Positions 1 to 9,704 of a DNA stretch of 64,000 nucleotides are shown here, in pieces. Each line of letters starts with the position of its first letter. Position 1 is the stretch's first letter. Made by a program: the position numbers and the translations under genes. The notes under the pieces were generated by a model that was not told the origin of the DNA, did no database searches, and saw only the letters and a program-made list of their open reading frames with translations. Origin of the DNA: UBA961 sp014191195 (GTDB lineage Bacteria; Bacteroidota; Ignavibacteria; Kapaibacteriales; UBA961); assembly GCA_964204605.1 (NCBI GenBank), contig OZ123195.1:186001-250000 (forward strand), given 5' to 3'.

Positions 1-354
1 TAAAGTAGCGACGCCACTCATTCTTTGCATAAAATTAAGAGCAGTTCTTTCCCCGGATAATATATCTCTTGCTTCTCCACTTATCTTTGCGATTGGAGTC
101 CCATTTTTAACGAAATCCCCATCTGATAGCAATGGTTCCCAAACACAAGTATTGCCACTGACTGTGTCAAAAACTAATTTAGCTATATCCATTCCACAAA
201 TAATTCCATCTGATTTTGCCATCAATAATCCACTAGTCCAGGCCCCTCGAATAGGAAATATACTCTCAGCAGTTAGATCGCCAGAGTTTATATCCTCGTG
301 TAAGGCGATTTGGATTAAACGAATTATTTCAGAATTGATAAGTTCTTTTTGCAC
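1..354 (-). CDS. nadC: Nicotinate-nucleotide pyrophosphorylase (quinolinate phosphoribosyltransferase), N-terminal part, cut by window edge
   Basis: Converts quinolinate and PRPP to nicotinate mononucleotide in de novo NAD synthesis. I translated the minus strand: about 118 residues are present, containing IALHEDINSGDLTAESI near the N-terminus and SGERTALNFMQRMSGVATL at the edge, both hallmarks of NadC. The frame has no ATG; GTG at 354 fits the family's usual start, and an in-frame TAA lies a little upstream. It starts 26 bp after the permease stop, so the two are probably co-transcribed. The C-terminal catalytic barrel is outside the window. Family assignment is confident, the GTG start less so. 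Confidence 0.88.
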   Translation of the reverse strand, partial: MQKELINSEIIRLIQIALHEDINSGDLTAESIFPIRGAWTSGLLMAKSDGIICGMDIAKLVFDTVSGNTCVWEPLLSDGDFVKNGTPIAKISGEARDILSGERTALNFMQRMSGVATL

Positions 355-380
355 TACAAAACCTAATAGTAAAGAATGAA

Positions 381-1829
381 TTATTTGGATTTATTCCAGA
401 TAAAATAGACAGGAATACCAGCAAGAACAAGAAGAATGCCTGGTAATGTTGTTTCAGGTTTAAATAGGATTAAATCAAAGATAATAGCACATGCAAAGGC
501 AATATATAATGCTGGTAAAAAAGGATATCCAAATGCTTTGTATGGTCTTTCTGCATCAGGCTTCTTTTTTCTTAAAATAAAAATACCAGCAATAGTGAGG
601 ATATAAAAAATTAGTACAGCAGTAACTACATAATCTAATAATGCATTATATGTTCCGGATAAACATAATAAAGAGGCCCAAATTGCTTGAATGATTAAAG
701 CAGTTGCGGGCACACCTTTTGTGTTTAAAGTTCCTGCTTTTGGAAAAAATAATTTATCTTTAGCCATTGCATAATATGCTCTTGACCCAGACAGAATTAT
801 ACCATTATTGCAACCAAAAGTAGAAATCATAATTAATGCAGCCATAATAGCGGCCCCACCAGATCCAAAAATTATCTCAGCTACAGCAGCGCCTACTCTA
901 TCACTTATTGCAAACTGTATTCCTCGTCCAGCTACATCTATCGCATTTGGTGAGCCATTAACAGAAAGTACATTCATATAGGCAATATTTGCAAGAAGAT
1001 ATAAAACCGTTACGATTGCAGTACCTAAGAATAAACTTATCGGAATAGTTTTGCTTGGATTTTTAACCTCACCAGCTGTGAATGTGATATTATTCCAGGC
1101 ATCACTAGAAAATATAGATCCAACCATAGCTGTCCCGAAAGCTGCTAATAATGCAAGGCCTGCTAATTCAGTTATAGAGCCATCAGAAGATATTGCCGAT
1201 GAATGCCAAAATTCTGAAAGATTATGAGATAAAACAGCAGAATTGCCAGAAAAAAACAAACCTAAAGCTATTAATCCCAATAAAGCTATTGTTTTAGTAA
1301 AAGTAAAAATGTTTTGAATAAACTTACCTTCTCTTACGCCCCTAAGATTAATTATAGTTAAAACCCAAATACTGAAGATTGCTAAAATCTGAGCACCACT
1401 TATTGAAAAACTACCCAGCGAAAAAAGAATATTCTTTTCATTAACAATTGGGAAAAATACACCTGTATATTTTGCAAAAGCAACTGCAACAGCAGCAATT
1501 GTTCCTGTTTGAATCACAGAAAATAATGTCCAACCATATAAAAAAGCTATAAAAGGATTATATGCTTCCCTTAAATACACATATTGTCCACCTGCTTTTG
1601 GCATCATTCCAGCTAATTCACCATAACTTAATGCAGCAATGAGAGTAAAAAAACCAGTTAAAGCCCATACCAATAATACCCAGCCACCACCACCAACAGT
1701 TCTAGAGATATCGGCACTTACGATAAAAATGCCCGAGCCAATCATTGATCCAATTACTAGCATTGTAGAATCAAGTAGACCTAAATCCCTTTTAAATTCA
1801 GTTGATTGTTGTGTAGAAGATTGGGGCAT
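381..1829 (-). CDS. APC-superfamily amino-acid permease (LAT/SteT-like)
   Basis: Inner-membrane amino-acid transporter or exchanger of 482 residues, the usual length for the family. The first helix carries the GSMIGSGIF motif (about residues 27-35) that binds the substrate backbone in APC carriers, followed by a PKAGGQYVYLREAY segment typical of LAT/YfnA/SteT proteins. About twelve hydrophobic segments can be counted. The substrate cannot be told from sequence. It lies downstream of a strong terminator at 1930-1954, so it needs its own promoter, and it runs into nadC. Confidence 0.85.
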   Translation of the reverse strand: MPQSSTQQSTEFKRDLGLLDSTMLVIGSMIGSGIFIVSADISRTVGGGGWVLLVWALTGFFTLIAALSYGELAGMMPKAGGQYVYLREAYNPFIAFLYGWTLFSVIQTGTIAAVAVAFAKYTGVFFPIVNEKNILFSLGSFSISGAQILAIFSIWVLTIINLRGVREGKFIQNIFTFTKTIALLGLIALGLFFSGNSAVLSHNLSEFWHSSAISSDGSITELAGLALLAAFGTAMVGSIFSSDAWNNITFTAGEVKNPSKTIPISLFLGTAIVTVLYLLANIAYMNVLSVNGSPNAIDVAGRGIQFAISDRVGAAVAEIIFGSGGAAIMAALIMISTFGCNNGIILSGSRAYYAMAKDKLFFPKAGTLNTKGVPATALIIQAIWASLLCLSGTYNALLDYVVTAVLIFYILTIAGIFILRKKKPDAERPYKAFGYPFLPALYIAFACAIIFDLILFKPETTLPGILLVLAGIPVYFIWNKSK

Positions 1830-1929
1830 ATCAATTCGTTATTTAATGATAAAATGTATGAGTTATATAAGAAATTAAGAAAAATTAGTGATTCATGAAT
1901 ACATGAAAAAAGATATATATTTAATAAAG

Positions 1930-1954
1930 AAAAAGCCGCTTTAAGCGGCTTTTT
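1930..1954 (-). terminator. Intrinsic terminator after the enoyl-ACP reductase gene
   Basis: A perfect 11-bp stem (AAAAAGCCGCT / AGCGGCTTTTT) with a TTA loop lies 5 bp beyond the stop codon of the upstream minus-strand gene. The A/T flanks give a U-tract on either strand, so it could act in both directions. It separates the reductase gene from the permease. Confidence 0.85.
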
Positions 1955-1959
1955 CTTTA

Positions 1960-2799
1960 TTAGCATAATCCAAATTCACTTTCAGTTGGCTGATACCACG
2001 TTATATCTACCGAATCTTCTCCGCCGTCTACTCCCAAAATCGTTCCATTAATCCATTTAGATTCTGGTTTAATTAACAATGTAATAACATTTGCTATATC
2101 TTCGGGTGTTGTTAACTTATGATAAGGATTCCTGATAAAAGCATTTTTCATAATGATAGTATTGCCAGGAATTTTGCTTAATGCTGGTGTATTGGTAACC
2201 CCAGCTCTAATTGAATTAGCAGTGATTTCCATAGGAGCTAATTCTAATGCAAATTGGCGCATATATGATTCCATTGCGGCTTTTGCTGCCGATACAGCGC
2301 CATACATAGGAAGCACACGATTGCTGCCAGCACTTGTTAATCCTAGAATCCTACCACCTCTGCCCAATAATTCTTTGCTAAGCAAATCTTGGGTCCAATA
2401 TACAACACTATTTGCCATAACATCAAGTGTCATTTCTATTTGTTTTTTATTCAGAACCTTGGTGTCTTTATCTCCAGCTAAGGGTAGTAAACTTCCAAAA
2501 GCTAAAGAATGTAACAGTAATTTTACAGAGGCACCTGGAAATTTAGATAATTCTTCTGCAATAAATTCTATGATCTCTTTTCTTCTATCTGCGTCGGCAG
2601 CATTAACATTAAAAAAATGAGTATCAGCCCCAAGATTATTAAGCTCTGATTTCAATTCATCAACGGCTGCCAATCCGGCTGCCCTGTCTAAATGAACCCC
2701 AATAATGTGATATCCCTGTTTAGCAACTGCTAATGCAGTAGCTTTCCCGAATCCGCTGGAGACACCTAAAATAAGTGCGTAATTTCTATGGGCAGACAT
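1960..2799 (-). CDS. Enoyl-ACP reductase-like short-chain dehydrogenase (FabI/FabL type)
   Basis: Probably the last step of fatty-acid elongation, reducing enoyl-ACP with NAD(P)H in the cytoplasm. The N-terminus has a nucleotide-binding turn GVSSGFGKA (residues 12-20). The catalytic pair is spaced Tyr166-x6-Lys173, as in FabI/FabL enoyl reductases, not the Y-x3-K of ordinary SDRs. HSLAFG near residue 97 resembles the HSIAFA segment of FabI. The C-terminal GVDGG matches the SDR cofactor loop. At 279 residues it is slightly longer than FabI. A Bacteroidota-type promoter lies 43 bp upstream and a terminator follows. FabI and FabL cannot be separated with certainty. Confidence 0.75.
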   Translation of the reverse strand: MSAHRNYALILGVSSGFGKATALAVAKQGYHIIGVHLDRAAGLAAVDELKSELNNLGADTHFFNVNAADADRRKEIIEFIAEELSKFPGASVKLLLHSLAFGSLLPLAGDKDTKVLNKKQIEMTLDVMANSVVYWTQDLLSKELLGRGGRILGLTSAGSNRVLPMYGAVSAAKAAMESYMRQFALELAPMEITANSIRAGVTNTPALSKIPGNTIIMKNAFIRNPYHKLTTPEDIANVITLLIKPESKWINGTILGVDGGEDSVDITWYQPTESEFGLC

Positions 2800-2841
2800 C
2801 TCTTATCCTTAAATCAATTGATTGTTTTTTCAAAAGTAGTA

Positions 2842-2872
2842 CAAATTTAGCAGTTAGTATGGTTTTGGCAAA
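2842..2872 (-). promoter_or_regulatory. Bacteroidota-type promoter for the enoyl-ACP reductase gene
   Basis: On the minus strand, TTTG (2869-2872) and TAAATTTG (2842-2849) are separated by 19 bp, matching the Bacteroidota housekeeping pattern TTTG-N19-TAnnTTTG. It lies about 43 bp upstream of the ATG. Assigned by pattern only. Confidence 0.55.
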
Positions 2873-2896
2873 ACAATACTATATTCATTCTGCAAA

Positions 2897-3667
2897 TTAG
2901 AATAAAGTAGATTGCTTATTCTCATTAATATTTTTTAGCAATAACTTTTTCTTGCCAGGTGGAATTGTAGGAATCAAGTTTTCTATATGTATATCTGATT
3001 GTACTTCCTCCAGTAAAGAGGCGGAATTCATTTTAGGATTATTTACATCTAAGCTAACAAATTTTGATATTAGTAGATGTTCAGGACATGTTCTTAAAGC
3101 TGTACTTGCTTTTGCTTCTGATCCCAGCCAAAACAACATATCAACTTCTTCTAAAATAGCAGGCATCCTTTCGTGATAAGCTGCAATCTTTGCATTTGCT
3201 GGAACAGTAATAATGGTAAATGAACGTAATGTTGAAAAAGTCTCTTTATCTGTCCATTCTTCCCATAATCCTGCTGCAAAAAAAGGATTTGAATGTGGCA
3301 TTGACATATAAACCGGTTGTTTTTTTCCTTTAGAAGAATGAGCCCATTCAAAAAATCCAGACATAGGAACCATGCATCTTCTTCTCTTCAAAGCATGTTT
3401 AAAACTAGGTTTTTCATGTAAGGTTTCACTTCGAGCATTTATCATTTTAGATGCCATTGATGGATCTTTAGCCCATACAGGTATAAAGCCCCATATCATA
3501 GGTTCTATGTGAATCTTTTGATCAGATTGATAGATAACTGGCATAATGCTTAAAGGTGTTACATTATAATTATCTGGTTTAGGTTCAAATGATTCAACTT
3601 TTTCTTTGATTTCTGAAGGAGTAAGCGATTGCTTCCAATCTCCATGTAAAGAGTAACGTCCACACAT
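2897..3667 (-). CDS. yedK: SOS response-associated peptidase / abasic-site DNA crosslinker (SRAP, HMCES/YedK family)
   Basis: SRAP proteins bond covalently to abasic sites in single-stranded DNA and shield them. All four expected active-site residues are visible: Cys2 (exposed after Met1 removal; the protein begins MCGRYS), Asn77 in INARSET, Glu107 in SGFFEW and His165 in AYHERMPAIL. The length, 256 residues, is slightly over the usual 220-230, with a Lys-rich tail. The ATG is 2 bp after the bshA stop, so the two genes are coupled, although their functions are unrelated. Confidence 0.93.
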   Translation of the reverse strand: MCGRYSLHGDWKQSLTPSEIKEKVESFEPKPDNYNVTPLSIMPVIYQSDQKIHIEPMIWGFIPVWAKDPSMASKMINARSETLHEKPSFKHALKRRRCMVPMSGFFEWAHSSKGKKQPVYMSMPHSNPFFAAGLWEEWTDKETFSTLRSFTIITVPANAKIAAYHERMPAILEEVDMLFWLGSEAKASTALRTCPEHLLISKFVSLDVNNPKMNSASLLEEVQSDIHIENLIPTIPPGKKKLLLKNINENKQSTLF

Positions 3668-3669
3668 AA

Positions 3670-4797
3670 CTATTCAACTTCTAATAATTTCTGATATAAA
3701 GATTCATACATTGGAACTATAAGTTGAGTATCAAAATGATCAACCGATCTTTTTCTTGCATTATTGCTAAACTCTTGCCACTTTCTGGGATGTGTAAGTA
3801 GATCTAAAGTATATTTTGCCATCCTTTTTATATCACCTAATTCAGCTATAAATCCGGATTCATCATGAGTAACAACTTCTGGAATTCCACCTATATTCGT
3901 TGCTACTACAGGAACTCCACAGCTCATGGCCTCTAAGGCTGCTAAGCCAAAACTTTCTGATTGACTTGTTAATAAGAAAACATCAGCTGCAGATAAAATT
4001 TCAGGTAAAGCATTTTGTTTACCTAGGAATTTAACATGTTCCCACATACCCAAATCTCTTGCTAATCGTTCGGCTTCTGCTCTATCTGGTCCATCGCCAA
4101 CTAAAACTAATTTTGCTGGAAGTATTTTTAATACTTCTTGAAGTATGTAAATTGTATCTAGAACTCTTTTCACTGGACGAAAATTAGATACATGCATTAA
4201 AATTTTCTCTTTATTTGGTGCTATCTGACTTCTTATATTTGTACATTCCATTCTATGATATACATTAGTATCTATAAAGTTGGGAATCACTATTTGCTCT
4301 GATTTAGTCATAAAGCCTGTTTTCGTTTTTTCTGCTAAGAATCTAGAAACGGCTGTTACTGCATCTGATTGATCTAATGAAAATTTTACTAATGGAAGAA
4401 ATGTAGGTTCTAATCCGATTAATGTGATATCTGTTCCGTGTAATGTAGTTACCAGTTTAAGTGATGTTTTATCCTTTAAGATTTGCTTAGCTAAATAGCC
4501 ACTAACTGCATGTGGAATCGCATAATGCACATGGAGTATATCTAAATGTTCGTATCGCACTACATCAACAATTTTGCCAGCAAGTGCTAAAGAATACAAT
4601 TGAAATTCAAATAAAGGATAATTAGGTTGTTCAACTTCATGATAAAAAATATTATCTTGAAATCTGTCTAAGCGCATTGGCTGTGCATATGTTATAAAAT
4701 GTACTTCATGCCCACGTTTAGCTAATGCAATACCTAATTCGGTAGCTACAACTCCGCTACCACCATAAGTGGGATAACAAACTATTCCAATCTTCAT
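3670..4797 (-). CDS. bshA: N-acetyl-alpha-D-glucosaminyl L-malate synthase
   Basis: GT4 glycosyltransferase that joins GlcNAc from UDP-GlcNAc to L-malate, the first step of bacillithiol synthesis. The N-terminus MKIGIVCYPTYGGSGVVATE and the HYAIPHAVSGYLAKQIL stretch are characteristic of BshA within GT4. The nucleotide-sugar site SQSESFGLAALEAMSCGVPV is near residue 275. Length, 375 residues, is normal. bshB and bshC are not in the window. The ATG faces yigZ across a 23-bp gap, so any promoters must overlap the neighbouring genes. Confidence 0.92.
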   Translation of the reverse strand: MKIGIVCYPTYGGSGVVATELGIALAKRGHEVHFITYAQPMRLDRFQDNIFYHEVEQPNYPLFEFQLYSLALAGKIVDVVRYEHLDILHVHYAIPHAVSGYLAKQILKDKTSLKLVTTLHGTDITLIGLEPTFLPLVKFSLDQSDAVTAVSRFLAEKTKTGFMTKSEQIVIPNFIDTNVYHRMECTNIRSQIAPNKEKILMHVSNFRPVKRVLDTIYILQEVLKILPAKLVLVGDGPDRAEAERLARDLGMWEHVKFLGKQNALPEILSAADVFLLTSQSESFGLAALEAMSCGVPVVATNIGGIPEVVTHDESGFIAELGDIKRMAKYTLDLLTHPRKWQEFSNNARKRSVDHFDTQLIVPMYESLYQKLLEVE

Positions 4798-4820
4798 GAT
4801 TTACCTTTAACAATTATAGA

Positions 4821-5450
4821 ATGAATACTCATAATCCTTCTGATTTTTATAATACCATAAAACAGCGTGAAAGAGCTGAAATCAAAGTTCGTGGTTCGAT
4901 TTTTATCGCAACAGCTATTCCTGTATCTTCTAAAGATATGGCTCTTAAGGAATTAGATGCTTTGAGATCAGAGTATTATGATGCTTCTCATAATTGTTTT
5001 GCTTATCGATTTGGGAAAAATGGCCTTGAATTTAGAACGTCTGATGATGGAGAACCTTCTGGATCTGCAGGAAAACCCATGCTGTTTATCTTACAGAAAT
5101 ACGATGTATCCGATATTCTATTGGTAATAACTCGCTATTTTGGGGGAACTAAATTAGGTATTGGTGGATTAGCTCGTGCATATTCAGGTGCAAGTTCTTT
5201 GGTATTAGAATCATGTATCAAAGTGCCAATATTTTCAAGTGCTGATATAAAAGTATTTTGCACATATGATGATGTTTCAGCAGTTAAAAAAGTGATTGAT
5301 GAATATGCTTTGTATCATGATTCTCATTATCATGATGCAATCGAGTTTATAGCAAAAATACCTTTATCCAAAATTGAAGAATTTTGTGATGCAATTGTCT
5401 CTGTTTCTGCTGGAAGAGCAGGTACTGTTATACAAAAGAATGATAATTAA
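4821..5450 (+). CDS. yigZ: YigZ/IMPACT family protein
   Basis: Member of the UPF0029/IMPACT family, whose eukaryotic relatives modulate Gcn2; the bacterial role is unsettled. The N-terminal domain shows RGSIFIATAIPV, SHNCFAYRFG, DDGEPSGSAGKPM and VTRYFGGTKLGIGGLARAY, all family signatures. The C-terminal half (about 135-209) corresponds to the DUF1949 ferredoxin-like domain. At 209 residues it is full length. It is transcribed divergently from bshA and converges on purL with only 4 bp between the stops. Confidence 0.9.
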   Translation: MNTHNPSDFYNTIKQRERAEIKVRGSIFIATAIPVSSKDMALKELDALRSEYYDASHNCFAYRFGKNGLEFRTSDDGEPSGSAGKPMLFILQKYDVSDILLVITRYFGGTKLGIGGLARAYSGASSLVLESCIKVPIFSSADIKVFCTYDDVSAVKKVIDEYALYHDSHYHDAIEFIAKIPLSKIEEFCDAIVSVSAGRAGTVIQKNDN

Positions 5451-5454
5451 TCAT

Positions 5455-7695
5455 TTATGACATTATGTTGTGCAAAGTATGTGTAAATGCTTCTTTAGCT
5501 TCTTTAATTGATAATGTACAGGATTCAAAGTGAATATCATTTCCACCTGTAATTCCTATCGGAACACAAGGTACATTCATTTCATCTGCAATCTGCTGGC
5601 ATAATTCTACTCTATCTTTCGAAACTGAAATGATGATTCTACCTTGGGCTTCCCCAAATAAATTATCTGCATTCTCTTCACATGGTAATTGCAATGAGGC
5701 ACCTATTTCTGATGCAATGGCGCTTTCGCAAATTGCAGTAGCTAAGCCGCCTTCCGAGCAATCATGCGCAGACAAAATCATGCCTTCTCTGATTAATCTG
5801 ATAATAGCTTTTTGCAATCTGATTTCTTCGTCAAGGTTAAAATACGGGGCATCTCCAGCAATAGATCCAGTAAGCATCTTTAAGGTTTCAGACGCCTCTA
5901 ATCCTCCAACTTGTTTTCCAAGTAAACATATGATTGCATGTGATTCAGTAAATCCAGAGCCAACTGTCTTGCTAATATCTGGTATCAAACCAAGCATTCC
6001 AATTGTTGGAGTTGGGAATATGGCATGTCTTTGTGACTCATTATGAAAACTTACATTTCCACCTGTTACCGGTGTTCCTAAAGCTCTACATGCATCTCCC
6101 ATTCCACGGATTGCCTCTGCAAATTGCCAAAATACTTCTGGATCATATGGATTACCAAAATTAAGACAATTAGTTATTGCAACTGGATCTGCGCCAACAC
6201 ATGCTACATTTCTAGCAGCTTCGGCAACTGCAATCATGGCCCCTTTATAAGGATTTACATATACATATCTACTATTGCAATCTGTTGTTAAAGCAATACC
6301 AAATCCATCTATTTCCTTTATTCTTAATATGGCTGCATCGCCTTTAATTGATACAGTATTTGTTCTTACTTGAGAATCATATTGCTCGAAAATCCATGAT
6401 TTCCCAGTAATCGTAGTTTGCTTTAATAATCCTAAAAGAATATCTTTATGTTGGCTTGGATCAATCGAAATTTCTGGTAATTGATTCACAGTGTGTAAAT
6501 AGTCAGGTTTTTTTTGCTCTCGAACATATACAGGTGCTTCGCCACCTAAAACGAGAGATTGTGCTGGTAATTCTACAACTTTTTTGCCATGACGAAACAC
6601 TCTAATGATGCCATCATCTTCTACATTTCCAATCGCTTTTATTGGGACATCCCATTTAGCACAAATTCTTTCAGCAATACTTTCTTTTCCTTTTTCGATG
6701 ATAACAAGCATTCTTTCTTGAGATTCTGAAAGCATGATTTCATAGGCACTCATATCTTGTTCACGCAAAGGAACATAATCCAGATTAATTGTCATTCCAG
6801 ATTTTCCTTTTGCACTCATTTCTGAAGTGGAACAGCAAATACCTGCTGCACCCATATCTTGCATGCCAGTAACACAGCCACTCTGAATCAATTCTAATGT
6901 AGCTTCTAATAATAATTTTTCGGCAAATGGATCTCCAACTTGGACAGTAGGACGCATATCTTCTGTTTTTTCATCAAATTCTCTTGATGCCAATAATGAG
7001 GCTCCGTGAATACCATCTCTTCCGGTAGAACTACCCATAATCATTACTGTATTTCCTTTTCCATCTGCAGTAGCAGAGCATGTTTCGCCAACTTTAACGA
7101 TACCAACAGCCATTGCATTAACAAGGGGATTATCTGTATAGCAATTGTCAAAATATACTTCTCCACCTACAGTTGGAACACCAAAACAATTGCCATAATG
7201 GCTAATGCCATGAACCACACCTTTTAAAAGATATTTTGTTCGATCATTTGATAATTCACCAAAACGCAAAGAGTTTAATGCTGCAATTGGCCTAGCACCC
7301 ATTGTAAAAATATCACGTAAAATTCCACCAACTCCCGTAGCAGCACCTTGGAATGGTTCAACTGCAGAAGGATGATTATGACTTTCTATCTTAAAAGCAA
7401 TTGCATATCCATTGCCAATATCAATTAATCCCGCATTTTCCTCGCCTGCATCTACAAGCATGCGTCCACCAGACCTTGGCAATGTTTTTAATTGAAGTAT
7501 AGAATTCTTATATGAACAATGCTCACTCCACATAACAGAATAAATTCCTAATTCTGTATATGTTGGTATTCTATCTAGCACTTTGCATATAGATTCATAT
7601 TCTGTATTAGTTAATCCTAGCTCTTTGGCAGTTTTAACAGTAACTTCAACTTCGGAAAATAATGGCTGATGAAGATCTTGCGGTGATATTGACAT
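5455..7695 (-). CDS. purL: Phosphoribosylformylglycinamidine synthase subunit PurL (small type)
   Basis: Converts FGAR to FGAM in purine synthesis, in the PurLQS form where glutamine is supplied by PurQ. Visible are MWSEHCSYKNS, the ATP-binding SHNHPSAVEPFQGAATGVGG segment, SSTGRDGIHGAS, and a second half with TGGNVSFHNES and HDCSEGGLA. The ATG at 7695 (746 residues) starts just before the family-typical N-terminus; the frame extends to an ATG at 7761, adding 22 Phe/Lys-rich residues without family similarity. purQ and purS are not in the window. Confidence 0.93.
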   Translation of the reverse strand: MSISPQDLHQPLFSEVEVTVKTAKELGLTNTEYESICKVLDRIPTYTELGIYSVMWSEHCSYKNSILQLKTLPRSGGRMLVDAGEENAGLIDIGNGYAIAFKIESHNHPSAVEPFQGAATGVGGILRDIFTMGARPIAALNSLRFGELSNDRTKYLLKGVVHGISHYGNCFGVPTVGGEVYFDNCYTDNPLVNAMAVGIVKVGETCSATADGKGNTVMIMGSSTGRDGIHGASLLASREFDEKTEDMRPTVQVGDPFAEKLLLEATLELIQSGCVTGMQDMGAAGICCSTSEMSAKGKSGMTINLDYVPLREQDMSAYEIMLSESQERMLVIIEKGKESIAERICAKWDVPIKAIGNVEDDGIIRVFRHGKKVVELPAQSLVLGGEAPVYVREQKKPDYLHTVNQLPEISIDPSQHKDILLGLLKQTTITGKSWIFEQYDSQVRTNTVSIKGDAAILRIKEIDGFGIALTTDCNSRYVYVNPYKGAMIAVAEAARNVACVGADPVAITNCLNFGNPYDPEVFWQFAEAIRGMGDACRALGTPVTGGNVSFHNESQRHAIFPTPTIGMLGLIPDISKTVGSGFTESHAIICLLGKQVGGLEASETLKMLTGSIAGDAPYFNLDEEIRLQKAIIRLIREGMILSAHDCSEGGLATAICESAIASEIGASLQLPCEENADNLFGEAQGRIIISVSKDRVELCQQIADEMNVPCVPIGITGGNDIHFESCTLSIKEAKEAFTHTLHNIMS

Positions 7696-7868
7696 ATTAT
7701 CGTCTATACGGAATGAGAAAACTTTCTTAACATTGTAATGTATATTCATTAATATGATCATAATACAATGCTTTTACAAAATTACGATGTGAAAAGGGAA
7801 TGGCATAGGATTGTTTTTCCACTTTTGTCTAATTCTTCTATATTCTGCTTCTTTATTATATAAATTCT

Positions 7869-9704
7869 ATGAATCAATCATATTCACCACTAACTTTAGC
7901 AGAAAAATTATCCAAACTTCCTATAAAGCCAGGTATTTATCAATTTAAGAATGCCGATGGAACTGTTATTTATGTTGGAAAAGCTAAGAACTTGAAAAAT
8001 AGGGTGAAATCATATTTTCAAGAAAGGCCAATGGATGCTAAAACTAAAGCTTTGATTCGCCACATTCATGATATTGAAATTATTGTAACAGATACAGAAA
8101 CCGAAGCGCTCTTATTAGAAAATAATTTGATTAAAGAATTTCGGCCTAAATATAATATTCTTTTAAAAGATGATAAATCATATCCTTATATCAGAATTAC
8201 TAATGAATTGTTTCCTAGACTTTTTTCTACTAGAACGATAATAAGAGATGGAAGTAAATATTTTGGACCTTATACCGATGGTAGATATCTGCAATATTTA
8301 TTAAGGACTATACGCTCTTTATTTCCGATTAGAAGTTGTGATTTACCTCTAACTGAGAATTCAATTAATCAAAAAAAATATAAAGTATGCTTGGATTATC
8401 ATATAAAAAAATGTGAAGGGCCTTGCGAAGGATTTACAGATCCTGTATCCTATAATACTTATATGATACAAGCTACTATGATCTTAAATGGTAAAACAAA
8501 GGTTTTGGAACAACAGATTGAGCAGCAAATGTTGTCAGCTGCAGAAAATCTTCAATTTGAAGAAGCTACATTAATGAGAAATCGTTTGTCACTGTTAAGA
8601 GAATATACTGGGAAACAAAAAGTTGTTGTTACAGACCTTATAGACAGAGATATTTTTGCACTCTCTATTATTGATGAAGATGCTTGTATTATGATATTAA
8701 ATATTCGTGAAGGGAAAATGATAGGGAAAACACATTATTTTATTTCTCATGCAGACGAAAAAGCAAAGGAGGAAATGCTGAGGATTGCTATCGAAAAGTA
8801 TTATCTAGAAAGCGAACATATTCCCGAAGAAATTTATTTGCCATTTCCTATTATCGATGAAGAATATTCACTTGATTGGCTGTCAGAAAAAAAAGGTGAA
8901 TCTGTTCACATCTCTATTCCCAAAATTGGTGATAAAAGAAAAATTATTTCTATGGCCGAAACAAATGCTGCTTTTATGTTGAGAGAATTACATTTACAAA
9001 AAGCTCTAAAAGATCAAGCATTACCAAGAGGTATAGCATCTTTGCAAAAAGATTTGAGATTAGAATCTGCTCCTAGAAAAATTGAGTGCTTTGATAATTC
9101 TCATATGCAAGGCACTGATTATGTTTCTAGTATGGTTGTTTTTTTTGATGGCAAACCTAAAAAAAGTGCATATAGAACATATAAAATTCAATCTTTTGTT
9201 GGTAATGATGATTTCGCAGCTATGAGAGAAGTTGTTAAAAGAAGATATACCAGGGCAGTTGAAGAGCAACATGAACTTCCTGATTTAATTGTTATTGATG
9301 GTGGTAAAGGACAATTATCAGCTGCCGTTGAAATTTTACAATCAATCGAACAAACAAAACATATACCTGTTATTGGATTAGCAAAAAGATTGGAAGAAAT
9401 ATTCTTCCCACATCAATCAGAATCTCTATTATTACCTAGAACTTCTACTGGGTTAAGATTGCTACAAAATTTAAGAGATGAAGCGCATAGATTTGCAATT
9501 ACTTTTCATAGAAAACTGAGAGATAAACGAACATTGCAAACAGAATTAACCTCTATTCCAGGAATTGGACCTAAAACAGCAGAAAAACTACTTGTGCATT
9601 TTGGATCTGTAAAAGGTGTAAAAAGTGCTACACCAAAAGATTGGGAAGAGTGTATAGGTAAAAAGGGCGCAGAATTATTGCTAAAGGGAATTCAACAATT
9701 ATAA
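7869..9704 (+). CDS. uvrC: UvrABC system protein C (excinuclease subunit)
   Basis: Makes both incisions in nucleotide excision repair. The order is standard: GIY-YIG nuclease (PGIYQF at 21-26, YVGKAKNLKNRVKSYF at about 38-53), a Cys-containing linker, a UVR motif near residue 205 that contacts UvrB, an RNase H-like endonuclease half with ECFDNSHMQG and IVIDGGKGQL, and C-terminal helix-hairpin-helix repeats (IPGIGPKTAEKLL, about 565-577). 611 residues is full length. The last 6 bp overlap the end of the convergent cupin gene. Confidence 0.96.
   Translation: MNQSYSPLTLAEKLSKLPIKPGIYQFKNADGTVIYVGKAKNLKNRVKSYFQERPMDAKTKALIRHIHDIEIIVTDTETEALLLENNLIKEFRPKYNILLKDDKSYPYIRITNELFPRLFSTRTIIRDGSKYFGPYTDGRYLQYLLRTIRSLFPIRSCDLPLTENSINQKKYKVCLDYHIKKCEGPCEGFTDPVSYNTYMIQATMILNGKTKVLEQQIEQQMLSAAENLQFEEATLMRNRLSLLREYTGKQKVVVTDLIDRDIFALSIIDEDACIMILNIREGKMIGKTHYFISHADEKAKEEMLRIAIEKYYLESEHIPEEIYLPFPIIDEEYSLDWLSEKKGESVHISIPKIGDKRKIISMAETNAAFMLRELHLQKALKDQALPRGIASLQKDLRLESAPRKIECFDNSHMQGTDYVSSMVVFFDGKPKKSAYRTYKIQSFVGNDDFAAMREVVKRRYTRAVEEQHELPDLIVIDGGKGQLSAAVEILQSIEQTKHIPVIGLAKRLEEIFFPHQSESLLLPRTSTGLRLLQNLRDEAHRFAITFHRKLRDKRTLQTELTSIPGIGPKTAEKLLVHFGSVKGVKSATPKDWEECIGKKGAELLLKGIQQL

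Noticed and set aside
152..379. 75-residue plus-strand ORF at the left edge
   Set aside because: The minus strand of this stretch encodes NadC with clear motifs; this is its antisense shadow.
1781..1966. 61-residue minus-strand ORF between the permease and reductase genes
   Set aside because: Covers a terminator, low-complexity, overlaps the permease start; no support.
5630..6046. 138-residue plus-strand ORF inside purL
   Set aside because: Antisense shadow of a well-supported PurL frame.
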